Source: Phocaeicola plebeius DSM 17135 (GTDB lineage: Bacteria > Bacteroidota > Bacteroidia > Bacteroidales > Bacteroidaceae). From it: a DNA stretch of 64,000 nucleotides. Where the stretch lies: contig NZ_DS990122.1 in NCBI RefSeq assembly GCF_000187895.1, positions 124,001-188,000 on the forward strand, in the 5' to 3' direction. Positions 40,997 through 49,450 of the stretch are shown in pieces. The notes beneath the pieces are model-generated. The model did not search any database. It saw nothing but the letters and a program-made list of their open reading frames with translations, and was not told where the DNA came from. Each line of letters begins with the position of its first letter. Position 1 is the stretch's first letter. The position numbers and the translations under genes were made by a program.

Positions 40997-42259
40997 ATGA
41001 GAGTACTGATTATCAACACCGCAGAACGCATCGGAGGAGCTGCCATCGCAGCCAACCGACTGATGGAAGCTTTAAAGAACAACGGAATAAAAGCTAAGAT
41101 GCTGGTCCGTAACAAGCAAACCGATCAAGTGACGGTGGTTGCCCTCAAGAAATCATGGCGCAGAATCTGGCAGTTCACCTGGGAACGAATTGTCATCTGG
41201 GCAGCCAACGGATTCAAACGGCATAACCTTTTTGCGGTGGATATTGCCAACACAGGCACAGATATTACCTCCTTACCAGAATTCCGTCAGGCAGATGTGA
41301 TTCACCTGCATTGGATTAATCAGGGGATGCTTTCCTTGAAAGATATCCAGCGCATTCTTGCTTCCGGAAAGCCAGTGGTGTGGACCATGCACGACATGTG
41401 GCCTTTCACCGGCATCTGCCATTATTCCGGGGAATGCGAGAAATATACCGCACAATGTCATGACTGTCCGCTTCTACTGAAGCCTCATCATCATGACTTG
41501 TCGGAAAAGACGTTCCATAAAAAGCAAAAGCTCTACACTACGGCTCCCATCACGTTTATCGCCTGCAGCCAATGGCTGGAAGCTATGGCACGCAGAAGCA
41601 GCCTGCTGCAAGGACACCCCATTACAAACATTCCCAATGCAATTAATACCAACCTGTTCAAGCCACGTGCCAAGAAATTCGCACGCGAGAAGCTGCACCT
41701 GCCTACCGACAAGAAACTGCTTTTGTTCGGGTCCATGAAGATTACAGATAAGCGTAAAGGAATAGACTACCTGATTGAAGCCTGCAAGTTATTGGCCCAG
41801 CAAGAACCTGAGTTGAGCAAACAACTGGGAGTTGTAGTACTGGGAAGTCAGGCCGAACAGTGCAAATCACTTTTCCCCTTTCCTATTTATCCCATGAATT
41901 ACGTGAGCAATGAAAAAGAGCTGGTAGATATATACAATGCCGTCGACCTCTACGTCACTCCTTCCTTGCAGGATAACCTGCCGAATACCATTGTCGAAGC
42001 AATGGCCTGCGGCATTCCTTGTGTAGGATTTAATGTAGGAGGTATTCCGCAAATGATTGACCATTTGCACAATGGCTACGTGGCCCAATATAAATCGGCT
42101 GACGACCTGGCCAACGGCATTTGCTGGACACTGACAGAAGGAGACTACGAAACATTAAGTTCCGAAGCGTACCGTAAGGCCGTGACAACCTACTCTGAAG
42201 CAACCGTAGCCAGCCAATATATTCAAATATACAACCACATCACCGGAAAAAATGCATAA
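40997..42259 (+). CDS. Glycosyltransferase family 4 protein
   Basis: 420 residues. The N terminus RVLIINTAERIGGAAIAANRL is the Gly-rich acceptor-domain loop of GT4. The C terminus has the PSLQDNLPNTIVEAMACGIPCVGFNVGG donor-binding motif near 316-343, with the two conserved Glu residues replaced or kept as in the WcaC-like group. It is a retaining glycosyltransferase in the same surface-glycan pathway. Its 3' end overlaps the next gene by 8 bp. Confidence 0.87.
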   Translation: MRVLIINTAERIGGAAIAANRLMEALKNNGIKAKMLVRNKQTDQVTVVALKKSWRRIWQFTWERIVIWAANGFKRHNLFAVDIANTGTDITSLPEFRQADVIHLHWINQGMLSLKDIQRILASGKPVVWTMHDMWPFTGICHYSGECEKYTAQCHDCPLLLKPHHHDLSEKTFHKKQKLYTTAPITFIACSQWLEAMARRSSLLQGHPITNIPNAINTNLFKPRAKKFAREKLHLPTDKKLLLFGSMKITDKRKGIDYLIEACKLLAQQEPELSKQLGVVVLGSQAEQCKSLFPFPIYPMNYVSNEKELVDIYNAVDLYVTPSLQDNLPNTIVEAMACGIPCVGFNVGGIPQMIDHLHNGYVAQYKSADDLANGICWTLTEGDYETLSSEAYRKAVTTYSEATVASQYIQIYNHITGKNA

Positions 42260-43016
42260 CATTCATCATTTACATCCGAAGTTTTCCATCATCACGGTTA
42301 CTTATAATGCCGGAGCCGTACTGGAAGACACTATTCAGAGTGTCATCACCCAGACCTACAAGAATGTGGAATACATCATCGTGGACGGAGGTTCCAAAGA
42401 CAGAACTTTACAAATCGTTGAACAATACAAGGAACATATACATACCGTAATCAGTGAACCGGATAAAGGACTGTATGATGCCATGAACAAGGGAATCAAG
42501 CTGGCCACCGGCGATTACCTCTGCTTCCTGAATGCAGGCGACGAACTGCATGAGGACGATACTCTCCAGTTGATGGTGCACTCCATTACAGAGCCCACAC
42601 TTCCGGATGTGCTGTATGGTGACACAGCCATTGTGGACGAAGAAGGACACTTCCTGCACATGCGCCGCCTGGCTCCTCCAGAAAACCTGAACTGGAAAAG
42701 CTTCAAGGAAGGCATGCTCGTATGTCACCAGGCTTTTTTCGCACGACGTGACCTTGTAGAGCCCTACAACCTTCATTATCGTTTTTCAGCAGACTTTGAC
42801 TGGTGCATCCGAATCATGAAGAAAAGTCAGGTACTTCACCACACTCATCTGGTGCTTATCGACTACCTGAATGAAGGAATGACTACACGCAACCACAAAG
42901 CTTCTCTGAAAGAGCGTTTCCGCATCATGTGCAAGCATTACGGTGTAGTATCTACCGTGCTGCGTCATGCCTGGTTTGTCATCCGGGCCCTGAAAACTAA
43001 AAAGCGTCCCAGTTAA
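42252..43016 (+). CDS. Glycosyltransferase family 2 protein (WcaA-like)
   Basis: 254 residues. FSIITVTYNAGAVLEDTIQSV, VDGGSKDRT, SEPDKGLYDAMNKG and the acidic FLNAGDEL are hallmarks of the short GT2 enzymes common in capsule and lipooligosaccharide loci. It overlaps the upstream GT4 gene by 8 bp. The last codons form the left arm of the transcription terminator. Confidence 0.88.
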   Translation: MHNIHHLHPKFSIITVTYNAGAVLEDTIQSVITQTYKNVEYIIVDGGSKDRTLQIVEQYKEHIHTVISEPDKGLYDAMNKGIKLATGDYLCFLNAGDELHEDDTLQLMVHSITEPTLPDVLYGDTAIVDEEGHFLHMRRLAPPENLNWKSFKEGMLVCHQAFFARRDLVEPYNLHYRFSADFDWCIRIMKKSQVLHHTHLVLIDYLNEGMTTRNHKASLKERFRIMCKHYGVVSTVLRHAWFVIRALKTKKRPS

Positions 43017-43047
43017 GTGGCCTGAGCCTCTTCACTGGAACGCCTTT
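43001..43047. terminator. Bidirectional terminator between the glycosyltransferase operon and yfhO
   Basis: AAAGCGTcCCAGT (43001-43013) pairs with ACTGGaACGCcTTT (43034-43047), a 12-bp stem with one mismatch and one bulge. The stop codon of the GT2 gene lies in the loop. It separates convergent genes. Confidence 0.7.
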
Positions 43048-43075
43048 ATTTCTTCAAACAAACTTCTCTGCCTGT

Positions 43076-45574
43076 TTACTTCTTACTTTTCTTTATGGCC
43101 AATACAATGGCTGCCAGAATTGCCAGGCCCAATATGCCCAATGCAATGAAAGCAACAGTCTCGGTCACATGGAGTGATTTCGGGTCGAAAGTAAATTCTA
43201 TCACATGTTTCCCGGCAGGCACATTCATCGCACGCAGAATATAATCTGCACGACCATGCGATACCTCTTTTCCATCAATGAACGAACGCCATCCCGGATA
43301 GTAAATCTCAGCAAAGACTACCGTACCGTCCTTCGGAGAGTTTACCTCATACTTCAACGCATTAGGTTCATAGCTGGTCAATACAATCGTACTCAAGCTG
43401 TCTGCACCTGCAGAAGCTTTCACTTCGTTCTGGAACTTTTTATCTACCACTGCTACGTGGGCCGGATTTACCTGATGCAACGCTTCTATTTCTTCATTGG
43501 CATTGTTCACATACTGCACCTCGTTGACAAACCAGGCATTGCCTAATGCATGAGGATTAAACACCGGAATAGTCTTGCCCTGCTGCAACGGAATGATAAA
43601 ATAACGTGTATTCAGCATATTCAGCACCGGAGTCAACGTATCGCCTACCTGACTTAAATCAGCTCCCACCGAGGGTAAAGTCTTATACAGAGCCGTAATT
43701 TCACCCTGAATGTGCTCATCAATCATTTCCTGATAACGGCGAAGCTTCGCTGCATGATACCCTCCAATACTTTTGTGCCAGTAAGCTGTATTGTTCTCAT
43801 TAAAGGTATTGACCGACAGATTCAGCACACGATAATCCAGCGACTTGTCCTGAAGTATCTGCTTGTCTGTTTCCGAAGGTTCCAGGAAAGGCTGCATTTC
43901 TGTGCCCTTTGCCACAAACTGCTCGTCATACAGATAGCGTTTGTTTACAGTCCACATATCTACCAAGCAAAGCAAAGCCAGCAAACCAACCAGCAGCTGT
44001 GCTTTCAGCTTTCCGGCACAGTATCCCCATAACAACACAGCTCCAATCAATACGACAAAGAAGCTTCTCCAGGCATCCGAAGTAAAGATGGACTTACGTA
44101 TCTCTTCCAGGTTAATTAAAATCGGAGCCAGCTGATCGGCCGGAATCGCATTCTGCAATGCGTTCATTTCGGCAGAAGACACATACGAAGGGAAGAAGAA
44201 ACCTGGAGCCAATGCAAACAGCAAAGAAAGACCTCCCGTCAAAGCAAAAGTAATATAGAAAGACTTACGTGATTCATTCCACAACTGCGGACGTTCTACC
44301 ACTTCCTTTAACGCCATAATGGCCAGCAACGGTATAGTAAATTCTGCAATGACCAAAATAGAAGATACCGCACGGAACTTGCTGTACATGGGCACATAGT
44401 CAATAAAGAAATCCGTCAGGCCCATAAAGTTATGTCCCCAGGAAAGTAATATGGAGAATACGGTTCCACCCGCCAATGCCCACTTCATCGGTCCTTTTAC
44501 GATAAACAATCCCAGAATGAAGAGGAACATGACAAAAGCACCTACATATACCGGACCGGAAGTACCCGGCTGTTCACCCCAATACTGTCCCAACTGACTA
44601 TACAATCCCATATAGTTAGGGTCGGCCTTCTCCATGGCTTTCTCATTTTGAGCCAAAGGAACAGAAGCACCTCCTTTCACATTCGGAACCAGCAGCGAGA
44701 AAGTTTCTCCGATACCATAGCTCCACTGTGTGATGTAGCTTCGTTCCAATCCGCTATTGGTCTGGTTTGCACTGTTCTCCTTTACCAGCTCACTTTTGCC
44801 GCGCATGGTCTCCTTACTATACTCATACGTATGGTACAAATTTGACAAGTTCACACACACGCCCAACAGGCCCGCGATTACCAGTACCACACTGGCTTTG
44901 ATAAATTGAGGCATCTTCTTTTCCCGCCATGCCATCACCCCATACGCAATGGCCATAAACAGCATGACAAACAAGAAATAGTAACTCATCTGCGGATGGT
45001 TAGCCACAATCTGCAAGGCCACAAACAAGGCCGTCACAATCCCCCCAGCCAACAGCTTACCACGATAAGCCAGCACCATACCGGCAATGGTAGGAGGAAT
45101 ATAAGCCAGTGCTACAAACTTCCAGATATGACCGGCCGCAATGATGATGAAGAAATAAGACGAGAACGCCCAGATAATGGCACCCAAGGCTGACATCCAC
45201 ACTTTAAAATCAAATGCACGCAAAAGAATGTAAAAACCCAGCAGCATGACAAACACATACCACACGTAAGTAGGCAGGAACAGATGATATACCTGCTGAA
45301 TCCAGCCTAACGTATCGGTAGAATCATAGCTCGGAGACATCTGGTAGGTAGGCATTCCTCCAAAAATGGAATTTGTCCAGCGCGTACGCTCACCAGTCTT
45401 CTCCAGGTATTCACTCATTTCACGTCCAGAACCGATGCCGGCTACCGCATCATGCTGAGCCAGAATTCGTCCTTCATTTACCGCAGGATAGAAATACGCA
45501 AACGAAATAAGGGCAAAAAGCACGATTACCACTACATCGGGTAATAGTTTCTTGAACAAGTTCATATTATTCAT
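43076..45574 (-). CDS. YfhO family multi-pass membrane protein (GT-C-like)
   Basis: About 832 residues from ATG 45574; ATG 45565 (MNLFKKLLPD) is equally plausible. The open frame continues upstream to 46012, but that part runs antisense through mtnN and is rejected. It has an N-terminal membrane helix and the YVGAFVMFLF-type multi-helix region (about 12-14 helices). A C-terminal periplasmic domain ends in FEFTFDPKSLHV plus one helix and a Lys-rich tail. YfhO proteins have a GT-C fold; in Firmicutes they glycosylate teichoic acids. Its role in Bacteroidales is not established. Confidence 0.85.
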   Translation of the reverse strand: MNNMNLFKKLLPDVVVIVLFALISFAYFYPAVNEGRILAQHDAVAGIGSGREMSEYLEKTGERTRWTNSIFGGMPTYQMSPSYDSTDTLGWIQQVYHLFLPTYVWYVFVMLLGFYILLRAFDFKVWMSALGAIIWAFSSYFFIIIAAGHIWKFVALAYIPPTIAGMVLAYRGKLLAGGIVTALFVALQIVANHPQMSYYFLFVMLFMAIAYGVMAWREKKMPQFIKASVVLVIAGLLGVCVNLSNLYHTYEYSKETMRGKSELVKENSANQTNSGLERSYITQWSYGIGETFSLLVPNVKGGASVPLAQNEKAMEKADPNYMGLYSQLGQYWGEQPGTSGPVYVGAFVMFLFILGLFIVKGPMKWALAGGTVFSILLSWGHNFMGLTDFFIDYVPMYSKFRAVSSILVIAEFTIPLLAIMALKEVVERPQLWNESRKSFYITFALTGGLSLLFALAPGFFFPSYVSSAEMNALQNAIPADQLAPILINLEEIRKSIFTSDAWRSFFVVLIGAVLLWGYCAGKLKAQLLVGLLALLCLVDMWTVNKRYLYDEQFVAKGTEMQPFLEPSETDKQILQDKSLDYRVLNLSVNTFNENNTAYWHKSIGGYHAAKLRRYQEMIDEHIQGEITALYKTLPSVGADLSQVGDTLTPVLNMLNTRYFIIPLQQGKTIPVFNPHALGNAWFVNEVQYVNNANEEIEALHQVNPAHVAVVDKKFQNEVKASAGADSLSTIVLTSYEPNALKYEVNSPKDGTVVFAEIYYPGWRSFIDGKEVSHGRADYILRAMNVPAGKHVIEFTFDPKSLHVTETVAFIALGILGLAILAAIVLAIKKSKK

Positions 45575-45593
45575 AATTAATGTTTTCGGCAGG

Positions 45594-45601
45594 CAAAGAT
45601 A
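45594..45601 (-). promoter_or_regulatory. Putative -7 element for yfhO
   Basis: TATCTTTG on the minus strand, 20 bp upstream of the start codon. It faces the mtnN -7 element 24 bp away, so the two promoters overlap back to back. Confidence 0.5.
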
Positions 45602-45624
45602 ACACAATACTGCCTGAAAAGTCG

Positions 45625-45632
45625 TAAATTTG
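45625..45632 (+). promoter_or_regulatory. Putative -7 element for mtnN-luxS
   Basis: TAAATTTG matches TAnnTTTG and lies 23 bp before the mtnN start codon. No strong -33 was found. Confidence 0.5.
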
Positions 45633-45655
45633 CCACTGAAAATCTTTTTTAACGC

Positions 45656-46351
45656 ATGAAAATAGGAATCATTACGGCCATGTCTTCCGAACAGAAGCAA
45701 CTGGCTAATCAACTCGAGAACAAGACTGAACGTAAAGAAGGTCCCTTCACCTACATTGAAGGAAACATCAAGCAAAATACCATCATCCTGATGCAATGTG
45801 GCATCGGCAAAGTGAATGCCGCTGCCGGAACGGTCGAACTTATCCGCAACTTCCAGCCCGACTGCATCATCAGCACCGGAGTAGCCGGAGGAATCGACAC
45901 CTGCCTGAAAGTGATGGACGTAGTAGTCAGCCAGCAGATTGTGTACCATGACGTATGGTGCGGCGAAGGCAATGCCTACGGACAGATTCAGGGTCTCCCT
46001 ACTTTCTTCCAAGGAAATGAAACCCTCTTCCAGTGTGCCCTTTCACTCGATACAGAAACGGCTATCCACGGAGGTCTGATTTGTACAGGTGACAAGTTTA
46101 TTACCGGCCGCAGCGAACTGGACGAAATCAAGCATAACTTCCCGGAAGGACTGGCTGTAGATATGGAATCGGCTTCCATTGCCCAGGTGTGCTACCTCTA
46201 TCAGGTTCCTTTTATCAGTTTCCGCATCATTAGTGACACTCCAGGAGCCGACAAGCATTTTGAACAATACCAGAATTTCTGGGGGGAAATGGCCGACCGT
46301 TCTTTCCACGTCACTGAAACTTTCCTGAAAGCATTACCCAACAAACTATAA
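45656..46351 (+). CDS. mtnN: 5'-methylthioadenosine / S-adenosylhomocysteine nucleosidase
   Basis: 231 residues, normal length. Active-site residues match the family: Glu12 near the N terminus, VDMES (Glu171, Ser172) and Asp194 in IISDTPGAD. It cleaves adenine from SAH and MTA. The product S-ribosylhomocysteine is the substrate of LuxS, which is encoded 7 bp downstream, so the two form a metabolic operon. It is divergent from yfhO. Confidence 0.95.
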   Translation: MKIGIITAMSSEQKQLANQLENKTERKEGPFTYIEGNIKQNTIILMQCGIGKVNAAAGTVELIRNFQPDCIISTGVAGGIDTCLKVMDVVVSQQIVYHDVWCGEGNAYGQIQGLPTFFQGNETLFQCALSLDTETAIHGGLICTGDKFITGRSELDEIKHNFPEGLAVDMESASIAQVCYLYQVPFISFRIISDTPGADKHFEQYQNFWGEMADRSFHVTETFLKALPNKL

Positions 46352-46358
46352 TCGCTTT

Positions 46359-46844
46359 ATGAAAAAGATACCAAGCTTTACAGTAGACCATATTCGTTTG
46401 CAACGCGGTATTTTCGTGTCACGCAAAGATGAAGTTGGAGGTGAAATCGTCACTACCTTCGATATTCGTATGAAAGAGCCTAACCGTGAACCGGCCTTAG
46501 GTCCTGCAGCCATCCATACCATTGAACACCTGGCAGCTACTTTCCTGCGCAATCATCCGGTATGGGCCGACAAGATTATCTATTGGGGACCAATGGGTTG
46601 CCTGACCGGAAACTACCTGATAGTAAAAGGTGACCTGCAATCCAAAGACATTGCTCCACTGATGACAGAAACTTTCCGCTTCATCGCCGATTATGAAGGT
46701 GAAGTGCCGGGAGCCAGTGCAAAAGACTGTGGAAATTATCTGATGATGAACCTTCCCATGGCCAAATGGGAAGCAGCCAAGTTCCTGCATGAGGTGCTGG
46801 AACAGCTCACCGAAGAAAACTTAAACTATCCGGCTTCCCTGTAA
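46359..46844 (+). CDS. luxS: S-ribosylhomocysteine lyase LuxS
   Basis: 161 residues. The zinc site is H53-TI-E56-H57 plus Cys124 (KDCGNY), and the catalytic Cys is Cys81 (GPMGCLTG). It converts S-ribosylhomocysteine to homocysteine and DPD, the precursor of autoinducer 2. Pairing with mtnN gives the full two-step route from SAH. A strong terminator follows 60 bp after the stop. Confidence 0.97.
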   Translation: MKKIPSFTVDHIRLQRGIFVSRKDEVGGEIVTTFDIRMKEPNREPALGPAAIHTIEHLAATFLRNHPVWADKIIYWGPMGCLTGNYLIVKGDLQSKDIAPLMTETFRFIADYEGEVPGASAKDCGNYLMMNLPMAKWEAAKFLHEVLEQLTEENLNYPASL

Positions 46845-46904
46845 AACCACATCACCTATTCCAGAAACACGAACAGGCTATCACCTTATCAGATGCCGGA
46901 AAAC

Positions 46905-46950
46905 AAAGCGTGCCGGCAGGCGCTTTTCAGACAGCCTGCCGGCACGCTTT
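46905..46950 (+). terminator. Strong hairpin terminator of mtnN-luxS
   Basis: A perfect 17-bp stem AAAGCGTGCCGGCAGGC / GCCTGCCGGCACGCTTT with a 12-nt loop. The 3' side ends in CTTTC before the AGTACT array begins. Confidence 0.8.
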
Positions 46951-47030
46951 CAGTACTTCTTAGGCAGTACCGTAGTACTTCCCTAGCAGTACTCCAGTAC
47001 TTTCAAGGAAGTACCGCAGTACTGCTTAAG
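46951..47030. repeat. 22-bp-period AGTACT repeat array (array 2)
   Basis: Seven AGTAC(T/C) copies lie at 46952, 46966, 46974, 46988, 46996, 47010 and 47018, i.e. alternating 14- and 8-bp steps that give an exact 22-bp period. Hexamer cores CTTAGG (46959), CCCTAG (46981), TCAAGG (47003) and CTTAAG (47025) alternate with 16-bp near-palindromes of the type CAGTACnnnnGTACTT. The whole also folds as one long imperfect hairpin (about 46959-47030). It lies between convergent luxS and GH2 genes, 6 bp from the GH2 stop. It has the same scaffold as the array at 9121. Confidence 0.82.
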
Positions 47031-47035
47031 GAGGA

Positions 47036-49441
47036 TTACTCAGCCTTCAATACCACTTCCGTTCCTTTCAAAAGAGGAGAAGTCAGTTTCACACGAATCT
47101 CACCTTTCTCACCTGTAGTCTGGATATAAGCCAGCAAACGTCCGTGAAAAGCACGGTGGTGATTATCTGTATAATCACTCATATCTCCGTTATTTGAACC
47201 TTCCAGTCCCAACAAGCGTGCCGGACCTTCAATCTGACAAGTTACGTCGTTATCGCCTAATTTTACGATAGTACCTTGTTCATCCACCACTTCGATTGTC
47301 ACATGTGCAGTAGCCTTATCCGGCGACAAGACTTCCTTATCCACAGTAGCCCGCAAGGCGTATGGACGTCCTGAGGTCTTGATTGCATAAGATGAAAGCA
47401 CCTTTCCAGTTGCATCACAACCTTCTGCACGCAATTCTCCATCCTGATAAGGAATATCCCAATAAATGATACCACTCTTATCATCGTAAGGCTTCATCTG
47501 ACCCACTTCTTTTCCGTTCAGCAACAAACGAGCCTGCGGTGCATTGGTATAACAAACCACCCGAATCAACTGACCCGGTTCGTAGTTCCACAAATCCCAT
47601 GCATCCATTGATACCCAGTCGTGCTTAGGATACGTACCAACATAAGTCACAGGTTTTTCACTCCAAAGCGAAGCACGGAAGTATCCACGGGGTTTAGGGA
47701 AGCTGCCAAAGTCCAGCAAACCAGTATACAAACCTCTGGAAGGCCATCTGCCTGATTCACCCAAATAGTCTGTACCCGTCCAGAGGAACTGTCCGAAAAT
47801 AAACTCCTTGTCGCGTACTGCATGCCAAGCCTCAATTCCCACACCGGTTTCACTACCGTAAATCACACGGTCAGGATAAGTAGCATGATCTTCGTCATAA
47901 CGGTTTTCCGTATAATTATATCCTACTACATCTACTGCTTCAGGATACTCTGTCTGATTCGACATCACCACTCCGGCCAATGCACCGGTAACAGGACGTG
48001 AAGTGTCCACCGCACGAACACAGGCAGCCAGACGCTTCGCAATCTTACCGATACGCATGGCATCCGGGGCATCAGGCTTGTATCCACCGAACATAGGCTG
48101 ATTAATGGTTGTGCCATCCAAAATAGGGTGAGAATAAGGATCGTTCGGATAGTCTACCTCATTACCGATGCTCCACAAGAATATACAAGGGTGATTCCGG
48201 TCACGACGCACCATATCCGTCACATCGCGTTCAATCCATTCCTCAAAGAAATCAAATGTTCCGTCATAGCTTGGTTCACCGACATTCCATCCCTTTATCC
48301 ATTTCCGTTTCGGGAATTCCCATTCATCCGAAGCTTCATCCATCACCAGGAAGCCCATTCGGTCACATAAATCATACAATACCGGTGCCTGCGGATTATG
48401 GCTCATACGGATGGCATTCACACCAATCTCTTTCAGGTTTCTCAGACGACGCTCCCATACTTCAGGAGGAACTACCGCACCCAGCACACCTGCATCATGA
48501 TGCAGACATACTCCTTTCACCTTCATCCACTTTCCGTTCAAGGCAAATCCCTTGTTGGCATCAAACTTCAATGTACGGAGACCTACATTCGTCGAACTGC
48601 CATCTATCCGTTTCCCGTCACAAAGCAACTCTGTCTTCAGCGTGTACAGATAAGGTGCATCCAGATTCCAGCGGCGAGGCTTCTTCACCTTCAGTGATAT
48701 TGTTTCTTTCGCAATACCCTCAGCTTTATCTGCCACTTTCTTACGGCCTTGTGCTACCAACGCACCTTCTGCATCATAAAGTGCCGCAGAAACCTCCAAT
48801 GCACCAGCAGCCTTCACATGTTTTTCGACTTCCATATCAACTGCCACTACCGCCTGCTTATCGGTCAGCGAAGTAGCGTGCCAGCCTATTCCCCATTGAG
48901 CAAAATGAATATCCGGGGCGGAAATCATCCACACATCCCGGTAAATTCCGGAACCGGTGTACCAGCGTGAATCGGCATAACGGCTATGGTCAATACGGAC
49001 TGCCAGCACGTTATTTCCTTCCTTCAGGTAGGGAGTCATGTCATACATAAAAGATATGTATCCGTTCGGACGTTTACCGAGCAAGTGACCGTTCAAATAA
49101 ACCTCGCTGCGGTTATATGCTCCCTCAAAATAGATGTAGTGGCGCGCAGCCTTATCGGTAACCTGAAAATGTTTCCGATACCAGCCTATCCCCCCCGGCA
49201 AATAACCGGTACAGCTTGCCAGGGAAGGAGAAAGCTGTCCTTCTACCGACCAGTCGTGCGGCAAATCAAGTTTTCGCCACTTACTATCGTCATACGATAC
49301 GGAAGTGCTCAGACTATCGTCCGACAAACTGAACAACCAATTCTCATTAAATTTTTTGGCTTCGCCAAAAGATACTTGGGCTTGCACTACAGTACATACC
49401 AACAGCCCCAAAAGAATAATAAAAAATGCCTTGTTCTTCAT
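47036..49441 (-). CDS. Glycoside hydrolase family 2 (beta-galactosidase-like, DUF4982-containing)
   Basis: 801 residues with a signal peptide ending VVQAQ (22). The sugar-binding jelly-roll, immunoglobulin-like domain and TIM barrel have acid/base Glu428 (WSIGNEVD) and nucleophile Glu531 (YGSETGVG). A C-terminal DUF4982 and Ig-like segment follows. It is an exo-acting periplasmic enzyme, probably a beta-galactosidase, though GH2 also includes beta-glucuronidases and mannosidases. It is the last gene of PUL B, 9 bp after the GH30 gene. Confidence 0.88.
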   Translation of the reverse strand: MKNKAFFIILLGLLVCTVVQAQVSFGEAKKFNENWLFSLSDDSLSTSVSYDDSKWRKLDLPHDWSVEGQLSPSLASCTGYLPGGIGWYRKHFQVTDKAARHYIYFEGAYNRSEVYLNGHLLGKRPNGYISFMYDMTPYLKEGNNVLAVRIDHSRYADSRWYTGSGIYRDVWMISAPDIHFAQWGIGWHATSLTDKQAVVAVDMEVEKHVKAAGALEVSAALYDAEGALVAQGRKKVADKAEGIAKETISLKVKKPRRWNLDAPYLYTLKTELLCDGKRIDGSSTNVGLRTLKFDANKGFALNGKWMKVKGVCLHHDAGVLGAVVPPEVWERRLRNLKEIGVNAIRMSHNPQAPVLYDLCDRMGFLVMDEASDEWEFPKRKWIKGWNVGEPSYDGTFDFFEEWIERDVTDMVRRDRNHPCIFLWSIGNEVDYPNDPYSHPILDGTTINQPMFGGYKPDAPDAMRIGKIAKRLAACVRAVDTSRPVTGALAGVVMSNQTEYPEAVDVVGYNYTENRYDEDHATYPDRVIYGSETGVGIEAWHAVRDKEFIFGQFLWTGTDYLGESGRWPSRGLYTGLLDFGSFPKPRGYFRASLWSEKPVTYVGTYPKHDWVSMDAWDLWNYEPGQLIRVVCYTNAPQARLLLNGKEVGQMKPYDDKSGIIYWDIPYQDGELRAEGCDATGKVLSSYAIKTSGRPYALRATVDKEVLSPDKATAHVTIEVVDEQGTIVKLGDNDVTCQIEGPARLLGLEGSNNGDMSDYTDNHHRAFHGRLLAYIQTTGEKGEIRVKLTSPLLKGTEVVLKAE

Positions 49442-49450
49442 ATAACTTTT

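Noticed and set aside
45575-46012. N-terminal extension of YfhO by 146 codons
   Set aside because: The extension is antisense to mtnN, shows no homology-like sequence, and a clear membrane N terminus with an upstream -7 element starts at 45574/45565.
46951-47030. Simple terminator or CRISPR-like repeat
   Set aside because: The luxS terminator is complete and separate (46905-46950), repeats are too short for CRISPR, and no cas genes are near. A role in stopping GH2 transcription remains possible, so it is reported as a repeat rather than a terminator.
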